Below are positions 46,422-59,189 of a DNA stretch of 64,000 nucleotides, piece by piece. The notes under the pieces are model-generated. The model worked only from the letters and a program-made list of their open reading frames with translations. It was not told the DNA's origin and did not search any database. The position numbers and the translations under genes were made by a program. Origin of the DNA: Promerops cafer (lineage: Eukaryota; Chordata; Aves; Passeriformes; Nectariniidae); the NCBI GenBank assembly GCA_013398275.1, contig VZSE01001852.1, positions 62,001 through 126,000 on the forward strand. The letters are read 5' to 3'. Within the stretch, counting starts at the first letter, position 1, and each line of letters opens with the position of its first letter.

Positions 46422-49400
46422 ATCTAGTCCGTTCTGGCTCTTCTTGAGCAAAAGGTTGGTTCTGAGCACTTCAGTTTCTAACAGGAGTTCTGGGGTCTGT
46501 TTATTTTTACTTTAGCAGAGCAAACTCTCCTCTGTGAGAGAGCTCCAAAGGGCCTGGTCAGAAAACACTGCTGGTGTTAAACACCTTTGAGTAAACAGAG
46601 CTGAAACAATTAGAAATGTCAGCTTTAAACTCTGCTACTTATTAGAGGGAGTAAATCAGTCCAGCAGAGGAGAATGTTCCAGAAAAACACCAAGATCCAG
46701 CTGCTGCAGAGGGTCAGGGCAGCTGCCACCTTCTGGAAAAGGTATTAGAAACTGCTTCTGGAGTTCTGGAATTCTTGGCAATTTCAGGGCATCCAGCAAC
46801 GTTAAAAGGAGTTTTTTAAAGCTAAACCAGCTGCATATAACTATGTAAATAATGTGCCTTGAGTGTATTTTAAAGAGTTGGAGAGTGCCTGATTCAAGGT
46901 GATGTTAAATTCTGGTTTTGTGTCATGCAGTAGCTCACATATTAAAATACGGTCTGGTTTATTGATAATAACATTCAATACAGAAAAAAAAGCTGATATT
47001 TTTCTTTCCAAGTGCTCCTTCTGCAGGGGCCTTGTCTCCTCTGTCATCTCTGCTGGTTTTGGGAGCTCAGGTGAAGAAGGCTCAGCCTGAGCCATGAACT
47101 TCTGTGCAAATCAAACCTTTGCAGTGCCCCAGGAACGCACCGTGAGGGAGGTAACTGTGGCTGAGGGCTCCTGTCAGATCTCTGAGGGTGCTGATAGATG
47201 TGGAAATGCTGGAAATGTCTGCTCCTGTCCACGCATGAGAAGGGCAAGGGCCAGCCAGGGAGGATTTTCCCTTTGCATTGATCCCACAGCTGGGAGTCAG
47301 CAGGAAAATAATCAACATCTCCTCTCCCAGTCTCTCCTGAGCCCTGCTATAGGTCAGGCCATGCTTCAGTCCCCAGCACAGCAGCAGACTATTTACGGAC
47401 ACTGGTGGAAAGAATGGATAATTATTTCTCAGTCCTGCTGTAGTATTTGTAAGCCCTTCTCCAGGAAATGTAGTGAAAACGGAGAAAAATGTTACTACAA
47501 AGCAGCTGTGAAATCCCATTTGCAGTTGTAGCTGCTCAGAATTTTTGCTTGATGATTCTGTTCCAGGAGCAGCCTCCTCTGTAGCCTGAATTGTGACCTT
47601 TCTCTTCAGCCTGAACTTTACAGTGCTCATTTCCCTGCGAAGCTAATAAGGAAATAGATACCAAAACCCCTGCTTGTAAATTCCTCCTGTATTCCTGTTT
47701 TATCCTCTGTCCTCAGAAATGACATTTCATCTTCCATGTTAGGGGAAATATCTTAATTTTCCAACACATTTGAGGATGGAATTGTGCTTTTCGCCAGATG
47801 TGTTGGTACAGACATGCTCAAAGACCAGAAAAAAAAAAAAATCCAGTGTTGATTTGGTTTGTGCCTGGTCCACTAAGAGGAGTTTTCCATCTAATGGGCA
47901 CTAAAGTGTCCTGTGACCTCTGGAATTTGCTGCCAAGGCACTAATGAGCCATCTGAAAGGGTGGCAGTTCCCCACTCAGGGTCTGAACGCCTGAAGGGTG
48001 GCGCAGCTTTGGGGGAGTCATCTCTGAGGGTGCCCCCATTTCCACGCAGAGCCAGACATTTATTTCCTCCAAATTCCAGTGGGCTCTTAGGAATCAGTTC
48101 CATCACTATTCCAGTAACCAGGGCACAAGTGGCAAGGCCTGAGCAAGGTGCCACGGGAGGTGGTGGTGGCAGCTCTGCTCCCAAACTGAGATTGTCCATC
48201 ACAATTTGGTCATTTTGGGCTGGCAGGAAGATCCTTGGCCTGCAAATATTTGCCAGCAAAACCCTGCAGATCTCCAGCACTTCAGAGTTTGGAAACATTG
48301 AGGGGTTTTTTTCGTAGGGTTAGCAGGGGTGTTTGGTTTATTTGCCTCTCCAGGGAATTTTTAATAAGAGTGTTTTCTTGCTGGGGTCGTATAAAGACCC
48401 AGGACAACGTCCTTTATTTTACAAAGTCTTTTGGAATCAGAGAATTCTGCAGCTGAGGCAGAAGGTGAATTTAAAGGGAGATAGGAAATGTTTTAGCAAA
48501 CAGAGAGCTATTTTCATGGCAAATTGCTGATTGCTCCCACAGAAAACAGGGGCATAATCTGGTCATGTATTACCAGACCTCTGCTGACAGGGAACAATCC
48601 GAGGTGCAGGGGGACAGCTCCATGCCCAGGCTGGAAAATCCCTGCTTTATTCCTGGCCTGAGTTGGGAATTGCATCCTGGAGCATTCAGAAAGACAAGAA
48701 AGTCATCATCCAGCTCAGACCAACCTCCAGCCCCAACTCCTTCTGTCTCCACCCCAGGCAGTGCCAAGAGAGCAGGAGCTGGAAGGAAACAAAGTCTGGG
48801 TGCTCAGGATCCACTGGGATCCAGCAGCACTGGTTTTACTGGGATTTTCTGACAGGAATGTCTGAGGGTTGTCTTCACACCTGGCCTTCTGGAGCCCTCT
48901 GGTTCCACCTGTTTGGAACCTGCAGAGCTCAGCAAATCCCACTCTAAATTGAGAATTTCCAGTCGGGAATTCCGGGGGACACAGGCTGGTTACAGTAGGG
49001 ACTTAACTAATGGCTAATTAATTGTATAAACACATTAACTGTTGATAGGAAGAGAGTGGCTGGCATGAATAACAATTAAAGGTAAATTATCAGCCACAGC
49101 TCTGAGCAAGCCCAAATTGAGAAACACTGATTTAATCTCTGCTGAGAGGCACCTGGGCACAGCCTGCCCTGCAAAACTGCTGGGGAAACTTCTGTGCTGC
49201 CAAATTAAGGAACAATTCCAAGTTGGGTTTTGTCCTGTTTTTCTTCTTTTTCTCTAATCCTTGTTTTAAAGCAAAAGCAAAACCCCCACCACTATCAGTT
49301 ATCTTGCCACAGGAAGATGCTTTGTGATTATCACGCATCCCTCATGTTTATTTAGCTCAATAAACAACACAAAGGCAGCTTGTAGGAAATGAATCCTCCC

Positions 49401-50240
49401 TGCATTATCTTGTTATCTGTATTTCCTCTGGAAGAAAGAGTGCTGGAATTATTGTGTTTGCATTTTGAATTATAATATAAATCTGCTTGCAAGGGGAAAA
49501 TAATTGGCTTCCCCACACACCAGATTCACACCTTTCCAGGGTCTGGGTTTAGGCTGCAGTATTCAGGACGAATACTGAATTTCCTTGGTGTTAAAAGCTG
49601 ACTTTATGGGCAGATGGGATATTCAGTTAGCTGGGAATTTATCAGCTTTTTCAGGAATAAAATCAGATCTTGAAGAATAGAGTAGTAAAAACGTCCATGT
49701 GAAGTTTCCCCTGCTGGAACAAGGCACTGCTGTCACATTTATTTCATTTGGCTCATTCCTAAGCAAAACACCAAAGTCCTCTCAGCAGCAAAGCCACCAA
49801 GGGTGGCAGGGGTGCAGAGAAACCTTCACACCACAGCAGGACGAGCACTTTGTCCTTTTAAAAGTGCCTCAATTTTCTCAAGACTTGGAACTCTTTAGAG
49901 AGGAAAGGGATGGGCAGATACTGGAAGGATCCCACGCCCCGCTGGGGGCTGTGCTGCTTGGCAGGAGTGAGGAGGAGATGAGCTGGGAGCTGGAGCTCAG
50001 ATGTTTCCAGTGGAGGACAGGGTGGATTTGGGAGGGTTTATTAGTTTCTCAGGGAGCTGTGCTAAGACAAACATTTTCTCTAGGAAAAGGTGTTCCGGGA
50101 AGTCATTTGAGGTTTTATTTTTGAAGCAGAAGCACTTACTGTGGCTTTTGGAGATTTTTCAATGGAGCACCAACTCTCTTTTTATTGAAGCTGAGGGGAT
50201 GAAGAATTTTGGGTTCTGTCTTCTTAAGCCTTTGCCTTGG
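46422..50240. other. Single-copy DNA with weak exon-like frames
   Basis: No recognised gene. On the minus strand, frames at 47,082-47,630 (182 codons) and 46,841-47,095 (84 codons) look somewhat protein-like, and a possible acceptor (TTTGATTTGCACAG) precedes the second at 47,102. I cannot connect them into a supported gene. A TAAT-rich stretch lies at about 49,010-49,120. An A-run lies at about 47,829-47,840. Confidence 0.45.
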
Positions 50241-50412
50241 TAGGGAAGCTGAAAGCACATTCCAGGCCCTTTTCCAAAGTCCCTCTCCAGCTCTCTCAGA
50301 GCCCTCTTAGGCACTGGAAGGGGCCCTAAAGTCTCCTTGGAACCTTCTCTTCTCCAGGTCAACATTCCCAGCTCTCCCAGAGCAGAGGTAGAACAGAAAC
50401 TGAACCAGTTCC
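50241..50412 (-). mobile_element. CR1 LINE fragment, antisense
   Basis: CAGGCCCTTTTCCAAAGTCCC, TCTCCAGCTCTCTCAGAGCC, CTTGGAACCTTCTCTTCTCC and AGGTCAACATTCCCAGCTCT are antisense CR1 blocks upstream of the usual 3' end. The same order occurs at 63,792-64,000. Confidence 0.9.
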
Positions 50413-50794
50413 TCAAGACTCAGCACTTATTAATTAGCAGATGAAGTAAATAATTGCTGCACCGTGAGGGTTTGGATGCAGATAAACGTGTAAAGGTGCC
50501 AAGAATAAACTAATTGAAACAGAATTACATCAAACATTTGCCTCATATCCAGGGGGCTCAGTGTTTGTTTTGTGAGCCCTGGCAGAGGGGATGTTTAATA
50601 TCTGAGCAGCTGCTTGCAGGGAAACCCTGAGACCAATAAAGAATCTGAGCCTCCAAGTGCCTCAGCACTTCAAAATGTCATTAAAAGTCACTCCACAAGA
50701 TAAGGACTAAATACATATTCTGGCTCTCCACGCCAGCCTGCTGTGGGACGTGCATGGAGCTGTGCATTCATGATATCCTACACCTCAAATGAGG
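50413..50794. other. Single-copy DNA
   Basis: Nothing recognised between two antisense CR1 pieces. Confidence 0.55.
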
Positions 50795-50925
50795 GAATTA
50801 AGGAATATTCTGAGCTGGAAGGGACCCACAAGGATCATGGAGTGCAACTCCAGGCCCTGCAGACACCCCCACAGCCCCACCCTGTGCTGGAGAGCTTTAT
50901 CCAAATGTTTCTTGAGCTGTGGCAT
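50795..50925 (-). mobile_element. CR1 LINE fragment, antisense
   Basis: AAGGAATATTCTGAGCTGGAA, GGGACCCACAAGGATCATGG and CTCCAGGCCCTGCAGACACC, then GAGAGCTTTATCCAAATGTT, are the antisense tail of the CR1 subfamily with GATCATGGAGTGCAACTCC. Confidence 0.9.
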
Positions 50926-51469
50926 CCTTGGTGCCTGCTTCAGTCCCAGTTTTTAGGAAAACATGTGTTTCTTTTAACCATTTTCCCAAGCTGTTTCCAA
51001 GTGCAGGGAGGCTTTCTTGCCACTGTAACCACTGCAAAATAACCCTGCAGGAGCTGGGCAGCACCTTGGGATTGTCCTTCCTGGCTGAGGAGACTAAAGT
51101 TCAACTTTGATCCTTTCCTGAAACCTGGATTTAATCCTTTCAGCTTTGACTGCGCAGCGAGGCAGCAGAGGACTGAAACTCCAGATGTTTGTGGCAACAG
51201 CTCTAATTTTGTATGTAAATTCCTGTTTTTGCAGACATTATCCTGCTGGATTCATGCTCTGCAGATCTGATTTATCTGAACACACAGAGGTGGAACCTGT
51301 GGGTCAACTGGGCACCCCTGAGTGAGGTCTGTCCTCGGGGCTCCTCTGCCCCCTCTCCTGAATGCCAGTGATGCTTTAAATTTTAGCTTTTATATTTTTC
51401 AGATTTTCTGCTGCTTTAGCGTGCAGTTCTGAGCTTCATATTAAATGTTAGCCAGTTCTCCTCACAGGG
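50926..51469. other. Single-copy DNA before an LTR
   Basis: Nothing recognised. Small frames on both strands (up to 85 codons) have no family signature. Confidence 0.5.
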
Positions 51470-51821
51470 TAGGTAGACAAAACAATCCTTTTCCAGCTTG
51501 TTCAAGGACAACTGATACAAGCCCAGGCCCAAAAAGTGTAAACAACGTGGACTAAAGAGAGAAAAACAAGGATGGGACTTCATAACCTAAAGCTGTACTT
51601 GGACAATTAACTCCAATATGCAAATGGAGCAGAACTTATAAAAGTGAGAGACCCCGTGACCAGTTGTCCATTTTGTGACCATTTTGGGTCCATCTTGGGT
51701 GCAGCCCTGGCTGGGCTCTTGTGCTGCCCCAGGTGTATCCATTGAGGGCTTTTAATAAATCCCTGCTTTATTCTGTAACTCTGTCCAGCCCTGTTCCAGG
51801 CCAGCCTGCACGAGGCATCAG
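51470..51821 (+). mobile_element. Solo LTR of an endogenous retrovirus, sense
   Basis: The block contains a TATA box (TATAAAAG, 51,637-51,644) and an AATAAA signal (51,754-51,759). A typical U5-like stretch follows (CCCTGCTTTATTCTGTAACT, then CTGTCCAGCC), and it closes near GCATCA. CAGGG occurs on both sides (51,465-51,469 and 51,822-51,826) and could be a 5-bp target duplication, though the first two bases are then TA instead of TG. No internal retroviral sequence follows, so it is a solo LTR. It differs from the antisense LTR at 45,829, so at least two families inserted here. Confidence 0.7.
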
Positions 51822-53865
51822 CAGGGTGGGACTGACTTGGTCCAAGATAGGGCAGTGCAAGGGAGACTCCTCCATCCTTTCTTTCTTCCAATCTTCCAAG
51901 GATGATCTCACTTCATGTTTTATTTCCTTGCTCAGAGGCCGCTGTGGATCTTATTTTGAGGAGTTGTGATTCTCAAAGAGATATTTCTATTCTATACCTG
52001 AAAACATTTGAATATTCAGGAGTACAATGAGCTTCATGGAGGACACCAAGCAATCAAAGCATGGAGGAGCTGTGTGAATGACATGAGGTTTCCAAGCAGG
52101 GTGCAGTGAGAGCAGCTCTGACCAAAGCACGGATCAGCTCCAGGAAATGTTCCCATGGAATATTTCCTCTGGAATCCAGATCCTCCAGGCCATTGTCAAA
52201 GGCTGTCTTGAAGCTGACACACATTCAGTGCAATTATCACCTCCCCAAGATCATTTAGTGCGAGCACAGATAATTAATTAGCCACACTTCACTCCACCAG
52301 GGCCACAGAAACGGTTCTATTCACTTAGGGGGAGACTGCTAAGGAAATATTCCCATTTCCAGGAGAACCAGGTTGGGTTTGCAGTTGTGGGGATTTCACC
52401 AGGAGCTGCTCACCACGAAGAAAGAAAGTTGCTGTTCTAATGCTGTTGGAATATGAAATTGCATTAAGCTGTGATTAAAAATTAATCCGACTTCTAATTG
52501 GAAATACTCGGAAATTAATGGCAAAATCCTTACAGGAACACATTAAAAGGTTACCACTGTCAATTTTTAATGGATTAAGTTTCATTATCTGATAAGGCCA
52601 TAAAACCAACTGGCTTTCAAGAGGTGAATTTCCACCTTCCAGGATTTTTCCCACCTTGTGTATTCCTTCAGCTTTAATGTTGATGGTTCACCTCTGTCGT
52701 GTTTGCATAAATCTTTGAAGCCATTTCCTCCTGTCCTTTTTCCAATTTTTTCCCTTGCTTGTTTTCCTGGACTTTTTTCCCCCCTCATTTTCCTTTTTGC
52801 TCATTTTCCTCCCTAAATTTTCAGTTCCTCAGATGCCATTTTTTAGACATTTGTTCTGATTTTTCCAGGCTTTTGTTTAAGCTGTTCATAGTCCCTCATA
52901 CCCTTTACTAAAGCCAAATCTTTTGATTTTATATTTTATTTCATCTCATCAAACACTAAACATAAATAATACTAAAATTTATTTAAATCTGTTCTTTCAT
53001 ATTTGTCTGCTCTTGATGTTTTGAAGATTAGGTGGCAGATCTTCCAATTTGAAATAATTTGTAAATAATACACTTTTAAATATGCATTTTTAACAGGAAA
53101 CATTCAATCAGAGGCAGATTTTTATTGCATTGTTCTCTTAATCCCTGTTTTTGATATGTCCTCCTATATATGTTGAAAAATATTCATTTTTACAACTGCT
53201 CCTCAATGTCCTTGTGGCACTTTAAGTTCTGTGTTCATGCAGAAACCAAGTCATTATTCTCTTATTTTTTTAGTTAATTTTAAATTTATTTTTTAGCATA
53301 TTTATTAAACATTTCAAAAACATAAGGAGAGCCCTTGAAATATAAGCTGAGCCTCGCCAAAGTATTTTTATTATTAATGAGATACACAAAATGCAGAGAT
53401 TTGCTGCACTTTGAATCTTGAAAAGTGCTTATAATCATAATATTTATCTCTAGATTTCTCCTGAATCAGTGTTTTATGGTAATTAACAGTGAGTAATGGT
53501 GGTTTGCTAAGTTATCTTTCAAATTTTGAATCACCTAAACCTAAATTTTAGTTATTAATATTCTTGTCTCATGAGCTGTTTCCATGTGTGATCCCAGAGT
53601 TATCCCAAATTCCTGCTGGTGCTTTGGAAAGGATGTGACCCCTTCAGCTGGGAGCAGTGCTGTCAGAAATGAAATGAAAATAGAATTTTTGGACTTTTAA
53701 GGTATTTAATAATTTGAATTGAGGAGCTTTCCCCTCTGGCAGTGTGGAAATATCTTTCTTTGAGGTCTCGTCCTGCAACTCTTCCCCCACCATCACCCTC
53801 TGCCTTGGAAAAGTGAGGTTGGAATAGAAAATGAATAGAAAATAGAAAATATTTTGGGTCTGCCA
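51822..53865. other. Single-copy AT-rich DNA, possible conserved non-coding block
   Basis: No recognised gene. The part at about 52,430-52,600 has many ATTA/TAAT cores (GATTAAAAATTAATCC, GGAAATTAATGG) with no repeats. A second similar part lies at 53,370-53,530. The rest is AT-rich filler. Confidence 0.5.
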
Positions 53866-53937
53866 ATGGCAGGGGGTGGAACTGCCTGGTCCTAAAGTCC
53901 CTTCCAACCCAGACCATTCCGTGATTCTGTAATTCTA
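53866..53937 (+). mobile_element. CR1 3' tail fragment
   Basis: CAATGGCAGGGGGTGGAACTG, CCTAAAGTCCCTTCCAACCC and ACCATTCCGTGATTCTGTAA, then TTCTATT, are the sense CR1 tail with its repeated ATTCTRTG end. Confidence 0.9.
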
Positions 53938-54238
53938 TTTAATTCAAAATTCTGTTCAAAAATACCAGGTGGGAAAGCATCTTATCCTGAGGGAAAAAAT
54001 GATATTAAAAATCAAACCAACTGGGGAAAAAGAATATCAGCAAAACACATTAAAGAGATATGGGGCCACATTTAGAATAATCCAGAAATGGCATTTTTGA
54101 GCTCCCACTCACCTGTCTCAAACCAAGAGGAAAACCTCTGCAGCTCTCAGGTCTGGTGCTTGCAGAGAATCCTTTTTTTTTCTGTGAAATATTGACCTTT
54201 TCCAGTGCAAATCATTGCCTTATCTCTGAAACTTGCTA

Positions 54239-54400
54239 ATTTTGGGAGCAAATATTGAGAATAATTAACATAAGCTGATAATAAATGTCCAGCAGTTGAT
54301 AAACTATTGCCATGTAAGGGAGGAGCAAAAACCCCACACTGTTCTAATGATTTTTTTTCTGCTCATACAAGAAAATACATTTTAAAATTATTTTTAATGA
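54239..54400 (+). repeat. Local duplication, copy A (~162 bp)
   Basis: This segment aligns along its length with 54,931-55,093 by eye. Shared phrases include ATTTTGGGAGCAA, ATAATTAACA, a 13-base core GCCATGTAAGGGA, CTGTTCTAA and CATTTTAAAAT. Spacing between the copies is about 692 bp, in the same orientation. Upstream homology may continue more weakly. Confidence 0.9.
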
Positions 54401-54930
54401 CCTGTAAAGTACTTCTTTTATTAGAGTTATAAATTATAAGTATGGTCTTAAGACAGATACTAAATTATGCACCTGCATCTTTAACCAATAATACATTCCC
54501 ATGCTCTAGAAACATTATTTATATCACTTTCCATAGATAAATGGAAAGGAGCTGAAGTTAAATCTCGTTTAGGATCTTTTGCTTGGAGATAAAAGAAATT
54601 CTGATTTTTCAGTGAAAATCTAAATTCACTCGATGCATTTACCTCAGTGTTTGCTCATCAATCTGCATCAATCAAGGCAGCTGAGCCTCCTGAGCAGAGG
54701 TGAAAACCAATTGTATTATCGCACTGTAAAATAGATGTTTTAGGGTTTTTTGGGGGTTTTTGTGAGTATCATCTGAGGCTGAATTTACTCTGAGCAGAAT
54801 CTGAGCTGTTTATTGCTACCATCAACACCCCCCCTCCTTTCCAGCAGCTTTGCAGAGGTCTTTGCTTTTCCCTTCTGTGCTCTCTTTTCAAGGTGAAAAA
54901 TGCTTCATTTTCTGCCTCGTTCTTGGCCGT

Positions 54931-55093
54931 GATTTTGGGAGCAAGCACTGATAATAATTAACAGAACCTGCTAATAAACATTCAGCAATTGCCAAACATT
55001 GCCATGTAAGGGAGCAGCAAAAAACCCCTCGCTGTTCTAACGAGGATTTTTTCCTGATAATACAAAAAAATGCATTTTAAAATGATTTAAATT
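54931..55093 (+). repeat. Local duplication, copy B (~163 bp)
   Basis: This is the partner of copy A, with the same order of shared blocks and scattered substitutions and small indels. It could be a tandem segmental duplication, or two copies of an unrecognised old interspersed repeat. No third copy was noticed in the window. Confidence 0.9.
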
Positions 55094-57082
55094 CTTCAGT
55101 GTGATACTGTCAGATTACAGGGACCCCGTGGGCTCCTCTCCATCCCACACCCCAAACCCAGCCTGGCTGAGGGAAGGATTTCATTCTTTGTTTTTGGCCT
55201 CCTTCAAGGTCTAATTCACCACGAGTTAAACGCTGCTCTTTGAAGTTGTGGTTTTAATGAGTACTGCGAGTTTCGTGTCGCTGCACTTAGGATCTGTTGA
55301 TAAAAAACCCCACAAAACATCTTCACTTCAGTCCTGCTCATTGAACCGTGGCTAAAATCATCATCACGCAGCATTCGGGGTCATGTAGAAGCTTCTTCTG
55401 AGCTCTGAGGGAAATTTCTGACCCATAAACCAGAACACATCTGATTTTGATTTCTTACATTTGCACTGTAACCAAATGTAGTGAGAAATGAGGAGAGGAC
55501 AGATCTGTAAATGAGTAAATGTGGGAGCTCAGGGAACACTGGGGCAGAATTTGTCTCCTTTCATATTTCCATTTTTCACTTTTGCAATTCCACGGCCCTT
55601 CTGTCAAGCCTGGCAGATCCTGATGATTGTCCAGGAGATTTGAACTTTGATTTTCACTCAAATCTACCAAGTTTTTGTGTTTCTTTAACCCTCTCCCAAA
55701 AATCTTGATCTCGCTGCTAGTGAAGCAATGACTGATGCTGCCCTTAATTAATTTTCAATCTCCAAGCCTCAGACTGAAAAAATATTATTCTGTTAGATGA
55801 CTTTTCTAATGAACATATCTAGTTCTGTGTCAGTAAATATCTATTTTCACTGCTGTGCTGAATAATCACTGCTGCCAGCTTGTTTGGAAAGGAATCAAAG
55901 TGATGTCCCTCCAAATAACACAAATCATCAATGCCTCAAACCCACAACGTGTTGAATTTCTCCCAACAAGTTGCTTCTTGTGTCTACTGAAATATTTCCC
56001 ATCCCATAAATCAAATATTAGCACAACACCACAAGTTGTGGCAGCCCCAGCAACTCCTTAGGATGAAACAAAAAGCAATTTTTTTTTGCAGAAGCTTTGA
56101 AGTGTGAGACAAATCTTGTGGCTGAGATGGTTCAAAGGAGGCTGAGGAAAACAAGCACCGAGGTGGGAGCAAATTATAAATGTTAGAGTGCTTTAATATT
56201 AATAATTCTCTGTTTTAAGGAGCTGACCAACCATGCGTAGACGCCAAAAAAAAAAAGGATTTTCTGTAATTATTTCTGTATCCTGCAAATAGCTGGGATA
56301 CTCTGTGGTCACCTGATTTTTATCAAGGAACACTTTGTACCCCAAGCAGTGCTTATCTCAAAAGATGCAGTGCATAAATCCCCACTCGATGCCACCCTTT
56401 ATTGCTCTGGGCTAAGAAAAGGAATCCTGAATTCCTCAGTGTTGCTGGAAATGTTTCCAAGCAAAATGATGTTTATCCTCATTTTTTACTGCTGCCACAA
56501 ACTGTGCGTGCAGAACGGATGGCAGAGCTCTGAGAATCGCTGGAGATGTGAAAACCTCATTTTTGTGGCCCAACATTTTGGGGTTTGGCTCATTTAGCTG
56601 AGCCCTGGTGCCCTTTGGCTGGCAGAGCCTCGTGTTTGCTGCCCCAGCTCAGGAATATTCCATCAGTCAGTGCTCCTCGCTCCAGCACATCCACATTTAC
56701 ATTTCCTTCCTCCCATTAACGTGGTTCCAATCTTTTATTTTTCCCAAAGCTATGTTATTTTGAAGCATTTGAGTTCATTCTCATTCACATCTCTAATGTC
56801 TCTACTTGCTGTATTTGATTTCCTAATTTCATTTGGGTGAAATTCGCCGATTTTTCCCCCTTTTTTTTTTTTTTTTTTGCCATATCATTAGTGACGATGA
56901 GAAATAATTTATCTCTCTGGGGGAAAATATTACAGTAGTGTCAGGGATATTATACAAGTGATTTTTTCCTCCCTTTTGGGGTCCAGGGAAGGTAAAACTC
57001 TCAGAACAAAAACCCTGGAGATTAATTTGTAATTTGTGGGCTGAAGAATGAGGATTTGAGTCACAGCTGACCACACGCCTTT

Positions 57083-57140
57083 AGAATCAGAGAATCATTA
57101 AGGCTGGAAAAGACTTTCAAGATCATTAATTCCAACCTTT
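57083..57140 (-). mobile_element. Short CR1 tail fragment, antisense
   Basis: TAGAATCAGAGAATCATTAAG, GCTGGAAAAGACTTTCAAG and ATCATTAATTCCAACC are the antisense CR1 tail. Confidence 0.85.
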
Positions 57141-59189
57141 GTATTTGCAGTTAACAAGGTGAATTCTGGCTAAAATATCCAAGAGATAGAGATCCATTAA
57201 AAAAATCCATTTTTTGCCATTGTTAGAAGTAATTACATTCCTTCTTTACTGTATGTAATTGTCTTTTGGGTACTTATTTTTATTAGCAATAAGAGAAACA
57301 CCAGTAGCAGCCTAAAATATGAAATATTTCCTATAAAATATGGAAACCTCATAGCTTTAGTGGAAAAAGCTTAAATACAGCTTGATATAGCACAGAACTT
57401 TGAGATTACAATGATAAATATCAATTTTTGTTCTAGAACTCTGTGTTTGGCATAGAAAAGATAAAAAAGAGCAAAAGTGCTGCAAGAGAAATCTGAATTT
57501 TGCTTAGAAAGGATAAAAAAACAGGGGAAAGGGTGCCTGTACTGGAGATTCAGATTGTACATGCAATGCTTTTAAGGAGTTGCTGAATCCAGACTAAAAT
57601 TGTGAATTTATTCCATGTTATCTTTTAAAACTCATGAATAGCAAAGGTATTTCTCTCTAGTTTACTACAGAGCAGGTACCTGAGGTCGTGAATTTCCTCT
57701 GCTTTAGTTACAAGGTACAGGAATTCTTGATCATAACCTTCAAATCTGATTTTTTTCACTTTCTCCTTCTGGCTTTCCCTTTTTCCCCCCAACAGAATTG
57801 CTGTTTTCTCAGTATTCTCTCGTCCTCAAATGTCACTGTAAATCAGCCCTCCAGCTGTCTCCATTCCTCTTTCCTCTGGCTCCTTCCACAGTGCACTTAT
57901 TAAATATAACAATAACAATAAATTATCTCCACTCCTCTGTTTAAATCACAAACACTTCTTTTGGTCAGGTCTTGCCAGCAAACCCTGCAGCCTCTTCTGC
58001 CCTGCTCTCCAAAATTTCCCTGCTGGCTCCCCTCTCCCATCTCCTTTTCCCTGCTCCAGTCTCTCCCTACCACTCCTTTTCCTCCTTCACAATATTCACC
58101 CCTGAGTATTTCAGTGTGCCATCCACGGGAAAAATCCTCTTAAAATTCAGATATTCCAGCTTAAAATTGCTCTGCACTTGAAAAATCTTCTGGTGACATC
58201 AAGGAAAAATATTTCTACCGGCTGGAATATGGGAAAAGTTTCTCTCTTGTTAGTTGTTGTTGTAAGTTCTGAGTAACTGTGATTAAATTTTAAGAACGAT
58301 AAATTGGATCAGCTCAAGGATTTTTTGTTATTTCAATAAAGCCAAAACCTGAAGAAGTGACAGCAACCCAGGCTAACAAATAAAAACAATGGCTTTAATT
58401 AGAATAATTCATTAGAAGCAGAAATCCAATGTGCATTTTGTATGAAGAAGAGAACAAAGTCCAAAGCGCTGTTGTTTGTCTTCCGAGATAAATGCAAAAA
58501 AACCCAAGCAATGTATAAAATTTAAATCACAACATTCCTACAGAACTCCATAAACACAAGTTCCTGCAGGGCTCTGTGTGTGTTACGAAGGATGCCTCAT
58601 TACATCTCCCAGTTTGAGGCAGGTATTTGTTGGACTGTTTTTGATGCTGGAGTTTGGGCTTTCATTTGAATCCAGGCTGCAGCTCTGGGAGCACCACCCT
58701 GAGTCTCCCTGTGGCTCCAGCACCAGTGAGCATTGGCTGAGAAAAATCTGCATTTCCACTTCTTTTACCAGGCCTATTTTTACTTATTTGTTGGCTTCTG
58801 GGCTGAAAACCCCCCACAAACTCTCAGCCTCTCCATTTCTTCCTTATCTGCCTCTTGTCTTTCACATCTGGGCCCATCCATTCTCTAGCCAGCATTTGGG
58901 AGGGATAGGAGAGGCAGCCCAAGGCTGTGTCCCGTCCATCCTTCCTCTATTCTCATTTCACGAGAAGTTCCCACCCCAAAGAGGAGCCCCATGGATAAAT
59001 CTGCTCCAGCACATCCACGGGAATGTGTCCTGCTTTTATCAGGGCCCAGCTGGTGGTTGGTGTTTCCTGGTGAGGGTTGGGGACATCTGTGGCTCTTCTT
59101 CACCTAGTCCTGGGCACTGCCAGGATGAATTTCACCAGTTAATGGCCAAAAGATGGGCACTGGTTTTTGGGCTTCCCCATGAGGGGATG
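57141..59189. other. Single-copy DNA
   Basis: No recognised gene. The 270-codon plus-strand frame (58,578-59,390) ends inside a CR1 copy and has no domain, signal peptide pattern or splice context that I recognise. A pyrimidine-rich stretch covers about 57,960-58,110. Confidence 0.5.

Larger units (their letters stand above)
53938..57082. other. Single-copy DNA with a local duplication
   Basis: No recognised gene. It contains the diverged duplicate pair listed at 54,239-54,400 and 54,931-55,093. A T-run lies at about 56,860-56,878. The open frames (up to 82 codons) have no recognisable features. Confidence 0.55.
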
